Position numbers and translations under genes: made by a program. A DNA stretch of 64,000 nucleotides, taken from positions 1 to 64,000 of the forward strand of contig CAZUJF010000014.1 of assembly GCA_964619955.1 (NCBI GenBank), written 5' to 3'. The notes beneath the pieces were generated by a model. The model did no database searches and was not told the DNA's origin. It worked only from the letters and a program-made list of their open reading frames with translations. Shown here in pieces: positions 34,478-43,419 of the stretch (its first letter is position 1; each line of letters starts with the position of its first letter). This DNA is from JACQFK01 sp964619955 (GTDB lineage: Bacteria > Planctomycetota > MHYJ01 > JACPRB01).

Positions 34478-35575
34478 ATGCGGGATCGATGCGGATGGGG
34501 ACGGGCTCCGGCGGCCGGTACCCTGGTCTGGGCGGGCTGGCTGCTGACGGCGGCCCTGGCGCAGGAGGCGTCCGCGCAGGCGCTGCCGGCGGGCTGGACG
34601 GGCGAGGACATCGCCAACACGGTGGCCGGGACCTCCGCGTTCGACGCGGGGACCGGCGTCTGGACCGTCGACGGGGAGGGGGGCGACATCTGGAACAACG
34701 CGGACCAGTTCCGCTACACCCACCGCGCCCTGAGCGGCGACGGCGTCATCGAGGCCCGGGTCCTCAGCGTGGAGGCCACCGACGGCTGGGCGAAGGCCGG
34801 GGTGATGATCCGCCAGTCCACCGCGGCGGGATCGGCCCACGGCCTGAGCTGCATGACGCCCGCCAACGGGACCTCCTACCAGCGGAGGCTCGCGACCGAC
34901 GGGGCCAGCGCGAGCGACAACACCGGGGGGCTCGCCGCGCCCTACTGGGTCCGACTGGTGAGGGCCGGGGACTCCTTTACCGCCTTCAGCTCCGCGGACG
35001 GGACGACCTGGACGCAGACCGGCGCGGCGCAGACGATCCCGATGGGGGGCGCGGACGTGCGGGTGGGGCTCGCGGTGACCTCCCATGTCGGCGGCACGCT
35101 CTGCACCGCGACCTTCGACCGGGTCCGGGTGACGCAGGGGGGCGTCGTCCTCTTCGAATGGCTGCCCGCCGCGCCCGTGCTCACGGGAACGCCGGGGGAC
35201 GCCTTGGCGTCGCTGAGCTGGACGGCCGTCACCGGGGCCACCGCCTACAACGTTTACTTCGGGACCGCCACGGGCGTGTACGGGCCCACGGCGATCTACT
35301 CCGGAACCGCGCTCGCCTACCTGCGGACGGGCCTGACGAACGGCGCGAACTATTACTTCATCGTCCGCGCCGTGGTGGGCGGCCTCGAAGGGGCGGACTC
35401 CAACGAGGTCCTGGTCGTGCCCGCGGCGCCGCCGCCCCCGCCTCCCCGCTACAACGACCACGAGGAGGGCACGCTCGACGGACGCTGCGCCTGCGGGTCG
35501 GCGTCGCCCTCCGGCCTTACGGCGCTCCTCGCGGGGCTGGTCTTCCTGCTGCTGCCGGGGCGGCGCCGCCGCTGA
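34478..35575 (+). CDS. Surface protein with DUF1349-like domain, Fn3 domain and C-terminal sorting-like tail
   Basis: A 365-aa exported protein. Signal peptide to about residue 34 (AQEASAQA). A concanavalin-like, DUF1349-type sandwich spans about 35-225 (GEGGDIWNNADQFRYTHRAL, AGVMIRQS). A fibronectin type III domain spans about 230-320 (ATAYNVYFGTATGVYGP, GLTNGANYYFIVRAV), followed by a Pro-rich linker. The last 30 residues are CACG, a hydrophobic helix (LTALLAGLVFLLLP) and GRRRR. That tripartite form resembles MYXO-CTERM or PEP-CTERM-like sorting signals, but the motif is not one I can name. It presumably ends up on the cell surface. The start has GAGGTG 5 nt upstream. Confidence 0.72.
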   Translation: MRDRCGWGRAPAAGTLVWAGWLLTAALAQEASAQALPAGWTGEDIANTVAGTSAFDAGTGVWTVDGEGGDIWNNADQFRYTHRALSGDGVIEARVLSVEATDGWAKAGVMIRQSTAAGSAHGLSCMTPANGTSYQRRLATDGASASDNTGGLAAPYWVRLVRAGDSFTAFSSADGTTWTQTGAAQTIPMGGADVRVGLAVTSHVGGTLCTATFDRVRVTQGGVVLFEWLPAAPVLTGTPGDALASLSWTAVTGATAYNVYFGTATGVYGPTAIYSGTALAYLRTGLTNGANYYFIVRAVVGGLEGADSNEVLVVPAAPPPPPPRYNDHEEGTLDGRCACGSASPSGLTALLAGLVFLLLPGRRRR

Positions 35576-35597
35576 AACTCCCCCGCACCCCGTCTCG

Positions 35598-35619
35598 TTA
35601 GATAACCAGGGTTACCAAA
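35598..35619 (+). promoter_or_regulatory. Palindrome copy upstream of the cytochrome c-prime gene
   Basis: TAGATAACCAGGGTTACC: TAACC and GGTTA arms around AG, 14 bp before the ATG at 35634. Confidence 0.55.
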
Positions 35620-35633
35620 AAGGGGTGACACGA

Positions 35634-36065
35634 ATGCGCGGGCCGCTTCTGGGGGCGCTGGCGGTGCTGCTGTTCCTGTCGCCGGGGGCGGCAGGCCTGC
35701 ACCGCCGCGTGGGCGCCCAGGTGGTCGAGGGGCGGACCCGGCCGGCGAAGACGGGGACGCTCATGAAGATCCTGTTCAAGCCGTGCGGAGACCGGCTCGA
35801 GCAGGCTTTGAAGGGGGTTCCCGGGGGAGAGGGGGCCTGGGAGCACATCTTCGAGCAGGCGGTGGTCCTGAACGAGCTGTCGTACGCGTTCATGGACGAC
35901 GGCCGCTGTCCCGACAAACGCTGGGCGGACGCCTGCGCGAAACTGCGCGAGGGGTCGTTCGCGGTCATGACCGCCACGGACCGCAAGGACGTGAAGGCGG
36001 CCCGCGCCGGACTGGCGCTGGTCAAGGCCTCCTGCGGGGCGTGTCACCAGGCCTGGAAGCGCTGA
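35634..36065 (+). CDS. Cytochrome c-prime-like (class II) monoheme cytochrome
   Basis: A 143-aa exported protein. Signal peptide about 1-20 (LLGALAVLLFLSPGAAG). The rest is helical and ends in CGACHQAWKR, the C-terminal heme motif position typical of four-helix-bundle cytochromes c-prime. Members bind NO or act in electron transfer. AAGGGG precedes the ATG at 35634; a GTG at 35625 is an alternative. It is the first gene of a run with the Gfo/Idh and ThuA genes (25-bp gap, then overlap). Confidence 0.75.
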   Translation: MRGPLLGALAVLLFLSPGAAGLHRRVGAQVVEGRTRPAKTGTLMKILFKPCGDRLEQALKGVPGGEGAWEHIFEQAVVLNELSYAFMDDGRCPDKRWADACAKLREGSFAVMTATDRKDVKAARAGLALVKASCGACHQAWKR

Positions 36066-36090
36066 AATCTCCCGATCGAAGGAGGCGGCC

Positions 36091-37386
36091 GTGCACGAAT
36101 CGCAGGCGAGCCGGCGTGAGTTCCTGGGTCGTTCGGTCTCCGCGGCGGCGCTCACGGCCGCGAGCATCCCCGTCTGGGCCCATCCCGGCGGGGCCGGCCC
36201 GATCCGCATCGGACTCGTGGGCTGCGGGGGCCGGGGCATGGGCGCGGTGCAGAACGCCTGGGCGGCCGACCCGGACACGCGGCTGGTGGCCCTGGCGGAC
36301 CTCTTCCCGGACCGGGTGCAGAACGCCCGGAGGATCCTGTCCCAGAAGGGGGGCGAGCGCGCCGCGCTCACGGACGACGCCTGCGCCTCCGGATTCGACG
36401 CGTTCAAGCGGGTGATCGAACTCTCGGACGTCGTGCTGATCGCCTGCGCGGCGAAGTTCCATCCGCGCTACAGCCGCCTGGCCCTGGAGGCCGGGAAGCA
36501 CGTCTTCGTCGAGAAACCGCACGCCATCGACCCGGCCGGATTGAAGGAGTGCCGGAAGGCCGGCGAGACCGCCCGGAAGAACAAGCTCTGCCTCGTCTCC
36601 GGGCTGCAGAGCCGGCACGACTCGGGCTTCCGCGAGACGGTGGCCCGCATCCACGACGGGGCGATCGGGGACATCGTCGCGATCGAGGAGAACTTCCTCA
36701 GGGCCCCCTACGGCCTCGTGAAGCGCCGGCCCGAGATGAGCGAGACCGCCTGGCAGTTCAGCAACCAGTACCACTTCTCGTGGCTCTGCGGGGACGACGT
36801 CCCCCAGTCGCTCGTGCACAACCTGGACCGCGCGGCGTGGGTGATGAAGGGCGCCGCCCCGGAGAAGTGCCACGGGATGGGGGGGCGTTCCGGCTCGTTC
36901 GGCCCGATGTTCGGCGACGTCTTCGATCATCATGCGGTGGTCTACCAGTACGCCAACGGGGTCCGGCTCTACGCCTTCTGCCGGACGGTGGTGGAGTGCT
37001 ACGACGAGAACTCCAGCATCCTCATGGGAAGCGAGGGGCGCTGCTTCCTCCGGTCCTGCCGGATCGAGGGCAAACGTCCCTGGAAGTACGAGGGCCCGCG
37101 GAACAACCCCTACGAGGAGGAGCACCGGCGGCTCTACGAGGGCGTCCGCTCGGGCGTGCCCGTGAACGACGTCGAACACATGGTGCTCAGCACGCAGATG
37201 GGCGTGATGGGCCAGTTCTCCTGCTACACGGGCAAGGAGGTGACCTGGGCCCAGATGGAGGCGTCCGAGTGCGTGCTGGGACCCCGTCCGGAGGACTGCC
37301 GCTTCGACATGGAGCCTCCGGTGCGGCCCGACGAGAAGGGGAACTACCCCGTGGCCCGGCCCGGGGAGACGCGGGGGCTGCCGTGA
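36091..37386 (+). CDS. Gfo/Idh/MocA-family oxidoreductase, Tat-exported
   Basis: A 431-aa NAD(P)-dependent oxidoreductase with a GTG start and GGAGG upstream. A twin-arginine signal (SRREFLGRSVSAAALTAAS) is followed by a Rossmann fold (RIGLVGCGGRGMGA), the EKPHAID motif containing the conserved Lys-Pro, and a C-terminal alpha/beta domain. Periplasmic Gfo/Idh proteins are abundant in Planctomycetota and act on sugars or sugar alcohols; this one's substrate is unknown. It overlaps the ThuA gene by 4 bp (GTGA), so both are translated together. Confidence 0.88.
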   Translation: MHESQASRREFLGRSVSAAALTAASIPVWAHPGGAGPIRIGLVGCGGRGMGAVQNAWAADPDTRLVALADLFPDRVQNARRILSQKGGERAALTDDACASGFDAFKRVIELSDVVLIACAAKFHPRYSRLALEAGKHVFVEKPHAIDPAGLKECRKAGETARKNKLCLVSGLQSRHDSGFRETVARIHDGAIGDIVAIEENFLRAPYGLVKRRPEMSETAWQFSNQYHFSWLCGDDVPQSLVHNLDRAAWVMKGAAPEKCHGMGGRSGSFGPMFGDVFDHHAVVYQYANGVRLYAFCRTVVECYDENSSILMGSEGRCFLRSCRIEGKRPWKYEGPRNNPYEEEHRRLYEGVRSGVPVNDVEHMVLSTQMGVMGQFSCYTGKEVTWAQMEASECVLGPRPEDCRFDMEPPVRPDEKGNYPVARPGETRGLP

Positions 37387-38126
37387 TCCTCCGGCTGGCG
37401 GCGGCGCTGCTGCTGCTGCTGGGGCCCGGCCTCCGGGCCCAGGATCCCGGGCCCGCCCGGATCCTGCTCGTGACCGGGCACGACGGTCCCTGGCACGACT
37501 GGAAGGCGACGGCCCCGGTGGTAAAGGAACTCCTGGAGCAGGACGCGCGCCTGCGGGTGGACGTCCTGGACAAGCCCCACGACCTCGGCACGACGGATCT
37601 CTCGGGCTACGGCGCGGTCGTGCTGCACTTCAGCGCCGGCGTCCTGAAGGATCCCGCGTGGAAGGATCCCGGCGAGGACGCCCAGCAGGGCCTGAAGGCC
37701 TTTGCGGCCCGCGGGGGCGGCCTGGTGGTCCTGCATTTCGCCTGCTTCGCCTTCCGCGACTGGCCCGGCTACGCCGACCTCGCGGGCCGCGTCTGGGACC
37801 GCCGCCGGGGGCACGATCCGAGGGGTCCCTTCAAGGTGGAGATCGCCGACCCGGAGCACGAGGTGACCCGCGGCCTCGACGCGTTCATGGCGGACGACGA
37901 GCTCTACACCTGCCTCAGCGGCGAGCGGCCGGTGCGCACCCTCGCGCACGCGCGCTCGGCCGTGGACGGGGCGCTGCATCCCATGGCCTTCGTGTTCGAG
38001 GCCGGGAAGGGCCGGGTCTTCCACAGCCCGCTCGGCCACGACGTGAAGGCCTTCCGCATGCCGGGCACCGCGGGGCTGCTGCGCCGCGGGGCCGCCTGGG
38101 CGGCGGGCCTGCCCCCGCTCCGCTGA
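37383..38126 (+). CDS. ThuA-domain protein
   Basis: A 247-aa exported protein with a GTG start inside the preceding stop (GTGA). Signal sequence about 1-20 (LRLAAALLLLLGPGLRAQ), then a ThuA/trehalose-utilisation-type glutamine-amidotransferase fold (RILLVTGHDGPWHDW, GGGLVVLHFACFAF, GRVFHSPLGHD). ThuA homologs are keto-sugar or trehalose-linked proteins usually found next to Gfo/Idh enzymes, as here. The catalytic role is uncertain. Confidence 0.85.
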   Translation: MILRLAAALLLLLGPGLRAQDPGPARILLVTGHDGPWHDWKATAPVVKELLEQDARLRVDVLDKPHDLGTTDLSGYGAVVLHFSAGVLKDPAWKDPGEDAQQGLKAFAARGGGLVVLHFACFAFRDWPGYADLAGRVWDRRRGHDPRGPFKVEIADPEHEVTRGLDAFMADDELYTCLSGERPVRTLAHARSAVDGALHPMAFVFEAGKGRVFHSPLGHDVKAFRMPGTAGLLRRGAAWAAGLPPLR

Positions 38127-38152
38127 GGCCCCCGGTCCGTTCGCTGCAACTC

Positions 38153-38177
38153 CGTATGCGTAACCGTGTTATGTAGA
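38153..38177 (+). promoter_or_regulatory. Palindrome copy upstream of DUF1800
   Basis: TATGCGTAACCGTGTTATG, 52 bp before the ATG at 38229; near-identical to the site at 11939. Confidence 0.5.
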
Positions 38178-38228
38178 CAGGCAAGGGTTGGAGCGGATCG
38201 CACCGGGCCGGCGGAAGGAGTTCTCGTC

Positions 38229-40256
38229 ATGAGATATTTCATTCCGGGCGGCGGGCCGCTGGCCTGCGCCTCCCTTCTCGTCCTGATCCTCGCGGGGTCC
38301 GCCTCCGCCCGCCAGGAGGCCTCTCCGGTGCTGGCCCGGGCGGAGGAGGCCGCGCGCAAGGCCGCCGCCGAGGCGGCGGAGGCGGGGCGCCGGCTCCAGG
38401 AGGCCCAGGCGGCGGACAAGGCCGCCGCCGGACAGCTCGCGGCGGCGAAACAGGCCTCGGAGGCGGCCGCGAAGGACTCCGGCGCCGACAGCGCCGAGGC
38501 CCGGGCCGCGAAGGCCGCGCTGGCGTCCGCCGAGGAGGCGCTGCGCAAGAGCGCCGCGGCGCTGAAGGCCGCCGTGCAGGACTGCACGACCAAGGACCTG
38601 GCCGCGCGCAAGGCGGCCGAGAAGACGCAGGCCGAGAAGGTCTTCATCGCGTGGACCGTTCTGGCGAGGACGCGCGCCGATCGCGCCAAGGCGGAGAAGG
38701 CCCTGGCGGACCGCCTGACGGCGGCGCGGCGGAGCGGCGACGCCCCCGGGGATGCGGCCGCCCAGCTTGAGCGGGCGCTTTCCGACGCCCGGAAGGCGGA
38801 GCGCGCCGCGAAAGGAGCCTACCGCCGGGAGGAGGCCCGGGTCCTGGGCGGGCTCAAGCCGCTGCCCGAGGAGCGGTGGACCCTCGAGACGGCCCGGCAT
38901 CTGCTGTTCCGCGCGGGCTTCGGCGGCACGCTGGCGGATGTGGAGCGCCTCCACGCGATGGGCCTGTACGACGCCGTGGATCATCTCGTGGACTGGCGCG
39001 AGCAGCCCGAGCCGGCCCCCGCCTTCGAGGCCGCCCCCTACGAACGCGCGCTGGCGTACGAAGCGCTGCTGGAGCCGGGGGAGCGGGCCCGCATGGACCA
39101 GGCGCGCGGGGACCGCCACCGCTCGCAGATCAACGAGCTGCGGAAGGACTGGGTCCGGCGGATGTGCGAGAGCGCCCGGCCCCTGCAGGAGAAGCTGGCG
39201 CTGTTCTGGCACAGCCACTTCGCCACCAACTACGCGGATCTGGAGAACGTCCAGCTCATCCAGCGCCAGAACGAGGCGTTCCGCGGCCGGACCGCCGACA
39301 ACTTCGGCACCCTCCTGCGGGCCATCGTGCACGACCCCGCGATGATCCGCTACCTCGACAACCACAAGAACTTCAAGAAGTCCGGCAACGAGAACTTCGG
39401 ACGGGAGATCCTCGAGCTCTTCACGATGGGGGAGGGGCAGGGCTACAGCGAGGAGGATCTGCGGGAGGCCTCCCGCTGCCTGACGGGGTACAGCTTCGAC
39501 AACGCCTCGGGCCTCTTCAAGTTCCTCGCGTCCAAACACGACGAGACGCCGAAGAAGGTGTTCGGCAAGCAGGGCGCCTGGGGCGGCGACGATCTCGTCG
39601 ACCTGATCCTCCAGCAGCCGCAGCCGGCGGAGTTCATCGGCGCCAAGCTGTTCCGCTATTTCGCGCACGAATCCCCGGACGCCCTGGTCGTGGGGACGCT
39701 GGCGAACGTGCTGCGCAAGAGCAACTACGAGCTGGCGCCGTTGCTGAGGACGCTCTTCCTCTCCGAGGAGTTCTACGGGGAGCGCTCCGCGGGGGGCCAC
39801 ATCATGAATCCGGCGGAGCTGATCGTGGGGACGGTCCGCATGCTCGGGCTCAGGAACGTGGACCACGCCTCCGTGGACCGGGCGCTGCAGGGCATGGGCC
39901 AGACGCTGTTCGAGCCCCCGAACGTGCGGGGCTGGGAGGAGGGCCCCGCCTGGATCGACGCCACGCGGATCCTGGCCCGCTACAACGGGGTCTCGAAGTT
40001 CATCGAGCGCAGCGAGCTGGAGCTGACGGACGTGCTCGCCGGGCGGGGCGTCTGCGGGACCGAGGCGGTGGTGGACCATCTCATCCGGACCTGCCTGTCC
40101 CGTCCGCCCTCGGCGGCCAAGCGGCAGAAGCTGATCGAGACGCTGGGGGTGCTGCCGCCCGCGGCGGAGTGGCCCGCGATGAAGTCGGATCTCACGCGCA
40201 GGCTCAAGGCGGTCCTGATCCTGATCACGAGCATGCCCGAATTCCAGGTCACTTGA
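38229..40256 (+). CDS. DUF1800 protein with long N-terminal coiled-coil
   Basis: A 675-aa exported protein. Signal peptide about 1-26. Residues about 30-200 are an Ala/Lys/Glu-rich, probably coiled-coil extension that DUF1800 proteins usually lack. DUF1800 follows (about 215-670): ETARHLLFRAGFGGT, LALFWHSHFATN, NENFGREILELFTMGEG. DUF1800 genes are regularly paired with DUF1501 in PVC bacteria, as here; their joint function is unknown. AAGGAG precedes the start, and the in-frame extension to 38166 lacks a ribosome site. Confidence 0.85.
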   Translation: MRYFIPGGGPLACASLLVLILAGSASARQEASPVLARAEEAARKAAAEAAEAGRRLQEAQAADKAAAGQLAAAKQASEAAAKDSGADSAEARAAKAALASAEEALRKSAAALKAAVQDCTTKDLAARKAAEKTQAEKVFIAWTVLARTRADRAKAEKALADRLTAARRSGDAPGDAAAQLERALSDARKAERAAKGAYRREEARVLGGLKPLPEERWTLETARHLLFRAGFGGTLADVERLHAMGLYDAVDHLVDWREQPEPAPAFEAAPYERALAYEALLEPGERARMDQARGDRHRSQINELRKDWVRRMCESARPLQEKLALFWHSHFATNYADLENVQLIQRQNEAFRGRTADNFGTLLRAIVHDPAMIRYLDNHKNFKKSGNENFGREILELFTMGEGQGYSEEDLREASRCLTGYSFDNASGLFKFLASKHDETPKKVFGKQGAWGGDDLVDLILQQPQPAEFIGAKLFRYFAHESPDALVVGTLANVLRKSNYELAPLLRTLFLSEEFYGERSAGGHIMNPAELIVGTVRMLGLRNVDHASVDRALQGMGQTLFEPPNVRGWEEGPAWIDATRILARYNGVSKFIERSELELTDVLAGRGVCGTEAVVDHLIRTCLSRPPSAAKRQKLIETLGVLPPAAEWPAMKSDLTRRLKAVLILITSMPEFQVT

Positions 40257-40274
40257 ATGAAGCGGAGGTTGACG

Positions 40275-41519
40275 ATGCTGCCTGACACGGAGACACGGCG
40301 CGGATTCCTGAAAACGGGCCTGGGCATCATGGGCGTGGGGATGGGGCTGCCCGGCTACCTCGTCCAGACGGCCCTCGCGGCCCCGCAGGCGGCCGGCGGG
40401 GAGCGCATCATGGTGGTGCTCCAGCTCAACGGCGGCCATGACGCCCTCAGCGAACTCGTGCCGTACGGGCACAAGGAGTACGCGGAGGCGCGGAAGGTCA
40501 CCCGCATCGCCGACACCGAGGTCCTGAAGATCAACGACGAGCTCGGGCTGCATCCGAACTTGAAGGGGTTCCAGGCGCTCCTGAAGGAGGGGGCCTTCGC
40601 GGCCGTCCCCGGCGTCGGCTACCCCAATCCGAATTACAGCCACTTCACCTCGACCGACATCTGGCACATGGCCGATCCCCGCGGCCGCGCGCTTCCGCAC
40701 GGATGGCTGGGCCGGGCCTGCGACCACGCCTTCAAGGGCAAGGGCGATCCCAAGCTGAGCGTCGCCGTGGGGAGCAACCGGGCGCCGCTGGCCCTGGTGG
40801 GCCGGGAGTACCCCGGCATCAGCTTCAACGACCCCGAGTCGTTCAAGTACACCGGGGATCGCGGGGACGCACGTCTCATGTCCGCGTACAAGGACCTGAA
40901 CAGGGAGGCCCCGGAGACCTGCCCCTCGGAGAGCCTCAAGTTCGTCACGACGGCCGCGGGGGCGGCCAACGCCTCCAGCGAGCTGATCCGGGAGGCCGTC
41001 AAGGCCTACAAGAGCAAGGTCGAGTATCCGAAGTCGGGACTGGGCCGGAACCTCCGCACCATCGCCGGCCTGATCTGCAGCGGCATGTCCACGCGGATCT
41101 ATTACACGTTCCAGGGGGGCTACGACACCCACGAGGGCCAGCGCGTCAAACACGACAAGCTGATGATCGAGTTGAACGACGCGATCACGGCCTTCCAGGC
41201 GGACCTGGCCCTCCAGGGACAGGCGAAGCGGGTGCTGACGTTCACCACCAGCGAGTTCGGCCGGCGCGTCAAGGAGAACGGCAGCGACGGGACCGATCAC
41301 GGCGCCGCGGCCTCCCTCTTCCTCTTCGGTCCGGGCGTCAAGGCCGGGATCTGCGGCAAACACCCGAGCCTGAGCGACCTGGTCGGCGGCGGCGGCGGCA
41401 GCCTGAAACACCAGGTCGACTTCCGCAGCGTCTATGCCACGATCCTGGAGAAATGGATGGGGATCCCCGCCGCGCCGATCCTGGGTCAGGGATTTCCCCT
41501 GCTGGATTGCATCGCGTGA
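40275..41519 (+). CDS. DUF1501 protein, Tat-exported
   Basis: A 414-aa exported protein of the sulfatase-like DUF1501 family. It starts with a twin-arginine signal (TRRGFLKTGLGIMGVGMGLP). The core contains IMVVLQLNGGHDALSELVPY near residues 35-54, YDTHEGQR, and TSEFGRRVKENGSDGTDHG near the C-terminus, which hold the metal-binding Asp/His residues of the alkaline-phosphatase-like fold. It is translated from GGAGG at 40264 with ATG at 40275; an alternative ATG at 40257 directly follows the DUF1800 stop. It partners the DUF1800 protein. Confidence 0.87.
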   Translation: MLPDTETRRGFLKTGLGIMGVGMGLPGYLVQTALAAPQAAGGERIMVVLQLNGGHDALSELVPYGHKEYAEARKVTRIADTEVLKINDELGLHPNLKGFQALLKEGAFAAVPGVGYPNPNYSHFTSTDIWHMADPRGRALPHGWLGRACDHAFKGKGDPKLSVAVGSNRAPLALVGREYPGISFNDPESFKYTGDRGDARLMSAYKDLNREAPETCPSESLKFVTTAAGAANASSELIREAVKAYKSKVEYPKSGLGRNLRTIAGLICSGMSTRIYYTFQGGYDTHEGQRVKHDKLMIELNDAITAFQADLALQGQAKRVLTFTTSEFGRRVKENGSDGTDHGAAASLFLFGPGVKAGICGKHPSLSDLVGGGGGSLKHQVDFRSVYATILEKWMGIPAAPILGQGFPLLDCIA

Positions 41520-41539
41520 ACCCGGCCTGGCGCTCCTCC

Positions 41540-41558
41540 CCGGGGGTAAATCCCCCGG
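41540..41558 (+). terminator. Perfect hairpin after DUF1501, possible terminator
   Basis: CCGGGGG, loop TAAAT, CCCCCGG: a 7-bp stem with no T-run, 20 bp after the stop. It could also be a protein-binding site upstream of the sigma54 promoter at 41609. Confidence 0.5.
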
Positions 41559-41608
41559 TCGCGCGTTAAAGTCCGCAGGGAGCGGAGGGACGCGCTGCAT
41601 CGAGGGGG

Positions 41609-41624
41609 TGGCATGGAAGTTGCT
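41609..41624 (+). promoter_or_regulatory. Sigma54 (-24/-12) promoter of the CopD/hemerythrin operon
   Basis: TGGCATGGAAGTTGCT matches the sigma54 consensus TGGCACGnnnnTTGCT except for one base. GG and GC are 10 nt apart. The predicted start of transcription is near 41635, about 60 bp before the first gene. Confidence 0.7.
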
Positions 41625-41695
41625 TAATCGAGCACTATTGTTCCCGGTCCGTGTGGGCCGTGGGACGGCTTCGGAAGGCTCCAGAGGGATCGCGG

Positions 41696-42202
41696 GTGCT
41701 CGGGATCTATACCCTGTCCGTGATCGCGCACGTTCTCGCGGCGGTGGTCTGGGTGGGCGGGGGCGTGTTCATCTCGCTGGTGATGGTGCCGGTCCTGAGA
41801 CGGCCCGAGCACCGCGCCCAGGCCGCTCCGCTGCTGGGGGCGGCGGGACGACGCTTCCGGGGCGTCGGGTGGATCTGTCTGGGCGTGCTGCTGGTCACGG
41901 GCGTCTTCAACCTCTGGTGGAGGGGCTATCGCTGGAGCGACGTCGCCCAGGGCACGATCTGGCAGGGATCCTTCGGCCGCCCGCTGGCGGCGAAGCTCGT
42001 CCTGGTCCTGGTGCTCGTGGTGCTGACCTTCTTTCATGACTTCGTCCTTGGACCCCGGGCCGCGGCCGCCGCGCGCGAAGACTTCGGGGGTGCGGAGGCT
42101 CTCCGGCTGCGCCGGAACGCCTCCTGGGCCGGACGGACGGGCCTGGCGATTTCGCTGGCCGTGGTCCTGTTCGCCGTGATCTTCGTTCGCGGCTTGTTCT
42201 AA
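41696..42202 (+). CDS. CopD-like integral membrane protein
   Basis: A 168-aa protein with about four membrane segments (residues 5-30, 55-75, 100-120, 140-165). The first helix carries IAHVLAAVVWVGGGVF, as in CopD/DUF4149-like proteins, and a later HDF sits in a helix. These proteins may bind heme or copper or act in electron transfer, but evidence is by resemblance only. The GTG start at 41696 has AGAGGGAT upstream. It begins an operon with two hemerythrins, a ferredoxin and protoporphyrinogen oxidase, driven by a sigma54 promoter. Confidence 0.72.
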   Translation: MLGIYTLSVIAHVLAAVVWVGGGVFISLVMVPVLRRPEHRAQAAPLLGAAGRRFRGVGWICLGVLLVTGVFNLWWRGYRWSDVAQGTIWQGSFGRPLAAKLVLVLVLVVLTFFHDFVLGPRAAAAAREDFGGAEALRLRRNASWAGRTGLAISLAVVLFAVIFVRGLF

Positions 42203-42214
42203 GAGGAGACCCCC

Positions 42215-42937
42215 ATGAGCGTGGTGACCCGCGGAGAACTCGATCTCCGGACCTGTGCCCCTGCATCGCATCTCGACCTGCTTCTGGCGCGCTTCGACGA
42301 GCTCGCGGAAGGGGGATCCCTGAGCGTCCTGTCCCAGGAGGACCTGCGCCCCCTCTACGAAAAACTGCGGGAGGCCCGGCCCGGCATCTCGGGCTGGTAT
42401 CCCCTGGACGCCGGAGGGGTGCAGCGCGCCGAGGTCCGGCGCCTCTGCCCCAAGGACTCGGAGACCAGCATCAACGAGTACTACGGGCGGGATCATGACG
42501 AGATCGACGTGCTCCTCGTCTACCTGCGACGGGATCTCGAAAAAGCCGCGACGGCGGGGACCGGGGCGCCGCCCTCCGTCGCCCCCCTCTTCGAGGCGTT
42601 CGACCGCCGGCTCAGCCGGCACATCCGCTGGGAGGAGGGCATCCTCTTTCCCGGGGTGGAGGAGAAGCAGCCCGAGCTGGCCGAGGGACCCGGCCGCGTC
42701 ATGCGCTGGGAGCACTGCAAGATCCACCAGTTCAAGGGCCAGCTGGCGGATCTGATCCGCGCCGGCGTCTCCACGCCCGCCAAGGCGAAGGAGGCGGTGC
42801 AGTTCATCGACCACCTGCTGAACGTGCTCGTGCCCCACAATCACAAGGAGGAGTCCATCTACTACCCGATGTCCGAGCACGTCTTCACGCGGGACGAGCA
42901 GGCCAGGGTCCTGGCGGCGACCCGGGCGATGGCATGA
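42215..42937 (+). CDS. DUF2249-hemerythrin fusion
   Basis: A 240-aa cytoplasmic protein. The N-terminus (GELDLRTCAPASHLDLLLARFDEL) matches the DUF2249 pattern. The hemerythrin/HHE domain has its diiron ligands in GRDHDEID, RHIRWEEGILFP, WEHCKIHQ and PHNHKEES. Such proteins bind O2 or NO or participate in iron-sulfur repair (Ric/YtfE-like). The ATG at 42215 has AAGAGGAG upstream. The following hemerythrin gene overlaps by ATGA. Confidence 0.87.
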   Translation: MSVVTRGELDLRTCAPASHLDLLLARFDELAEGGSLSVLSQEDLRPLYEKLREARPGISGWYPLDAGGVQRAEVRRLCPKDSETSINEYYGRDHDEIDVLLVYLRRDLEKAATAGTGAPPSVAPLFEAFDRRLSRHIRWEEGILFPGVEEKQPELAEGPGRVMRWEHCKIHQFKGQLADLIRAGVSTPAKAKEAVQFIDHLLNVLVPHNHKEESIYYPMSEHVFTRDEQARVLAATRAMA

Positions 42938-43419
42938 GCCCGTGCCGCGGCTCCCTGCTCCGGTTGATGGAGGTTCACGAGCGCATCGATGAGCGCTTCG
43001 AGATCCACCGGGACCGCCTGGTGGAGCTGCGTTTCGGCGAAGCCCTGGAGGCCCTGAAGGACTTCGAACGGGAGCTCGTGCGGCACATGACGCAGGAGGA
43101 GGAGTTGATCCTTCCGCTCTATCGCGAACGGGTGGGGACGGTGCCCGGGGGGGACCCGGAGCTGTTCCTCCTGGAGCACGCCAACCTGCTCCGGAACCTG
43201 GCGTCCCTGAAGGAGGACCTCGCGAAGCTGGCGGCGCAGCCCGGCGCCGGGGTCCGCGACGTCCATCGCTTCATCGACCGGGAGCATCTCTTCCTCCATC
43301 TCATGCAGCACCATGGACTGCGCGAGCGCAACCTGCTCTATCCCCTGCTGGATGCGCGGCTCGAGGAGGGCGAACGCGAGGCCCTGCTCCGGACCTGCGT
43401 TTGGGAAGAGGGGGCGTGA
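42934..43419 (+). CDS. Hemerythrin-domain protein
   Basis: A 161-aa protein with an HHE-type helical bundle: MEVHERIDERF, VRHMTQEEELILPLY, LEHANLLRNL and QHHGLRERNLLYP supply His and Glu ligands. It is distinct from its neighbour in lacking DUF2249. It probably handles O2, NO or iron. It overlaps both neighbours (ATGA upstream, TGATG downstream), pointing to tightly coupled translation. Confidence 0.85.
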   Translation: MSPCRGSLLRLMEVHERIDERFEIHRDRLVELRFGEALEALKDFERELVRHMTQEEELILPLYRERVGTVPGGDPELFLLEHANLLRNLASLKEDLAKLAAQPGAGVRDVHRFIDREHLFLHLMQHHGLRERNLLYPLLDARLEEGEREALLRTCVWEEGA

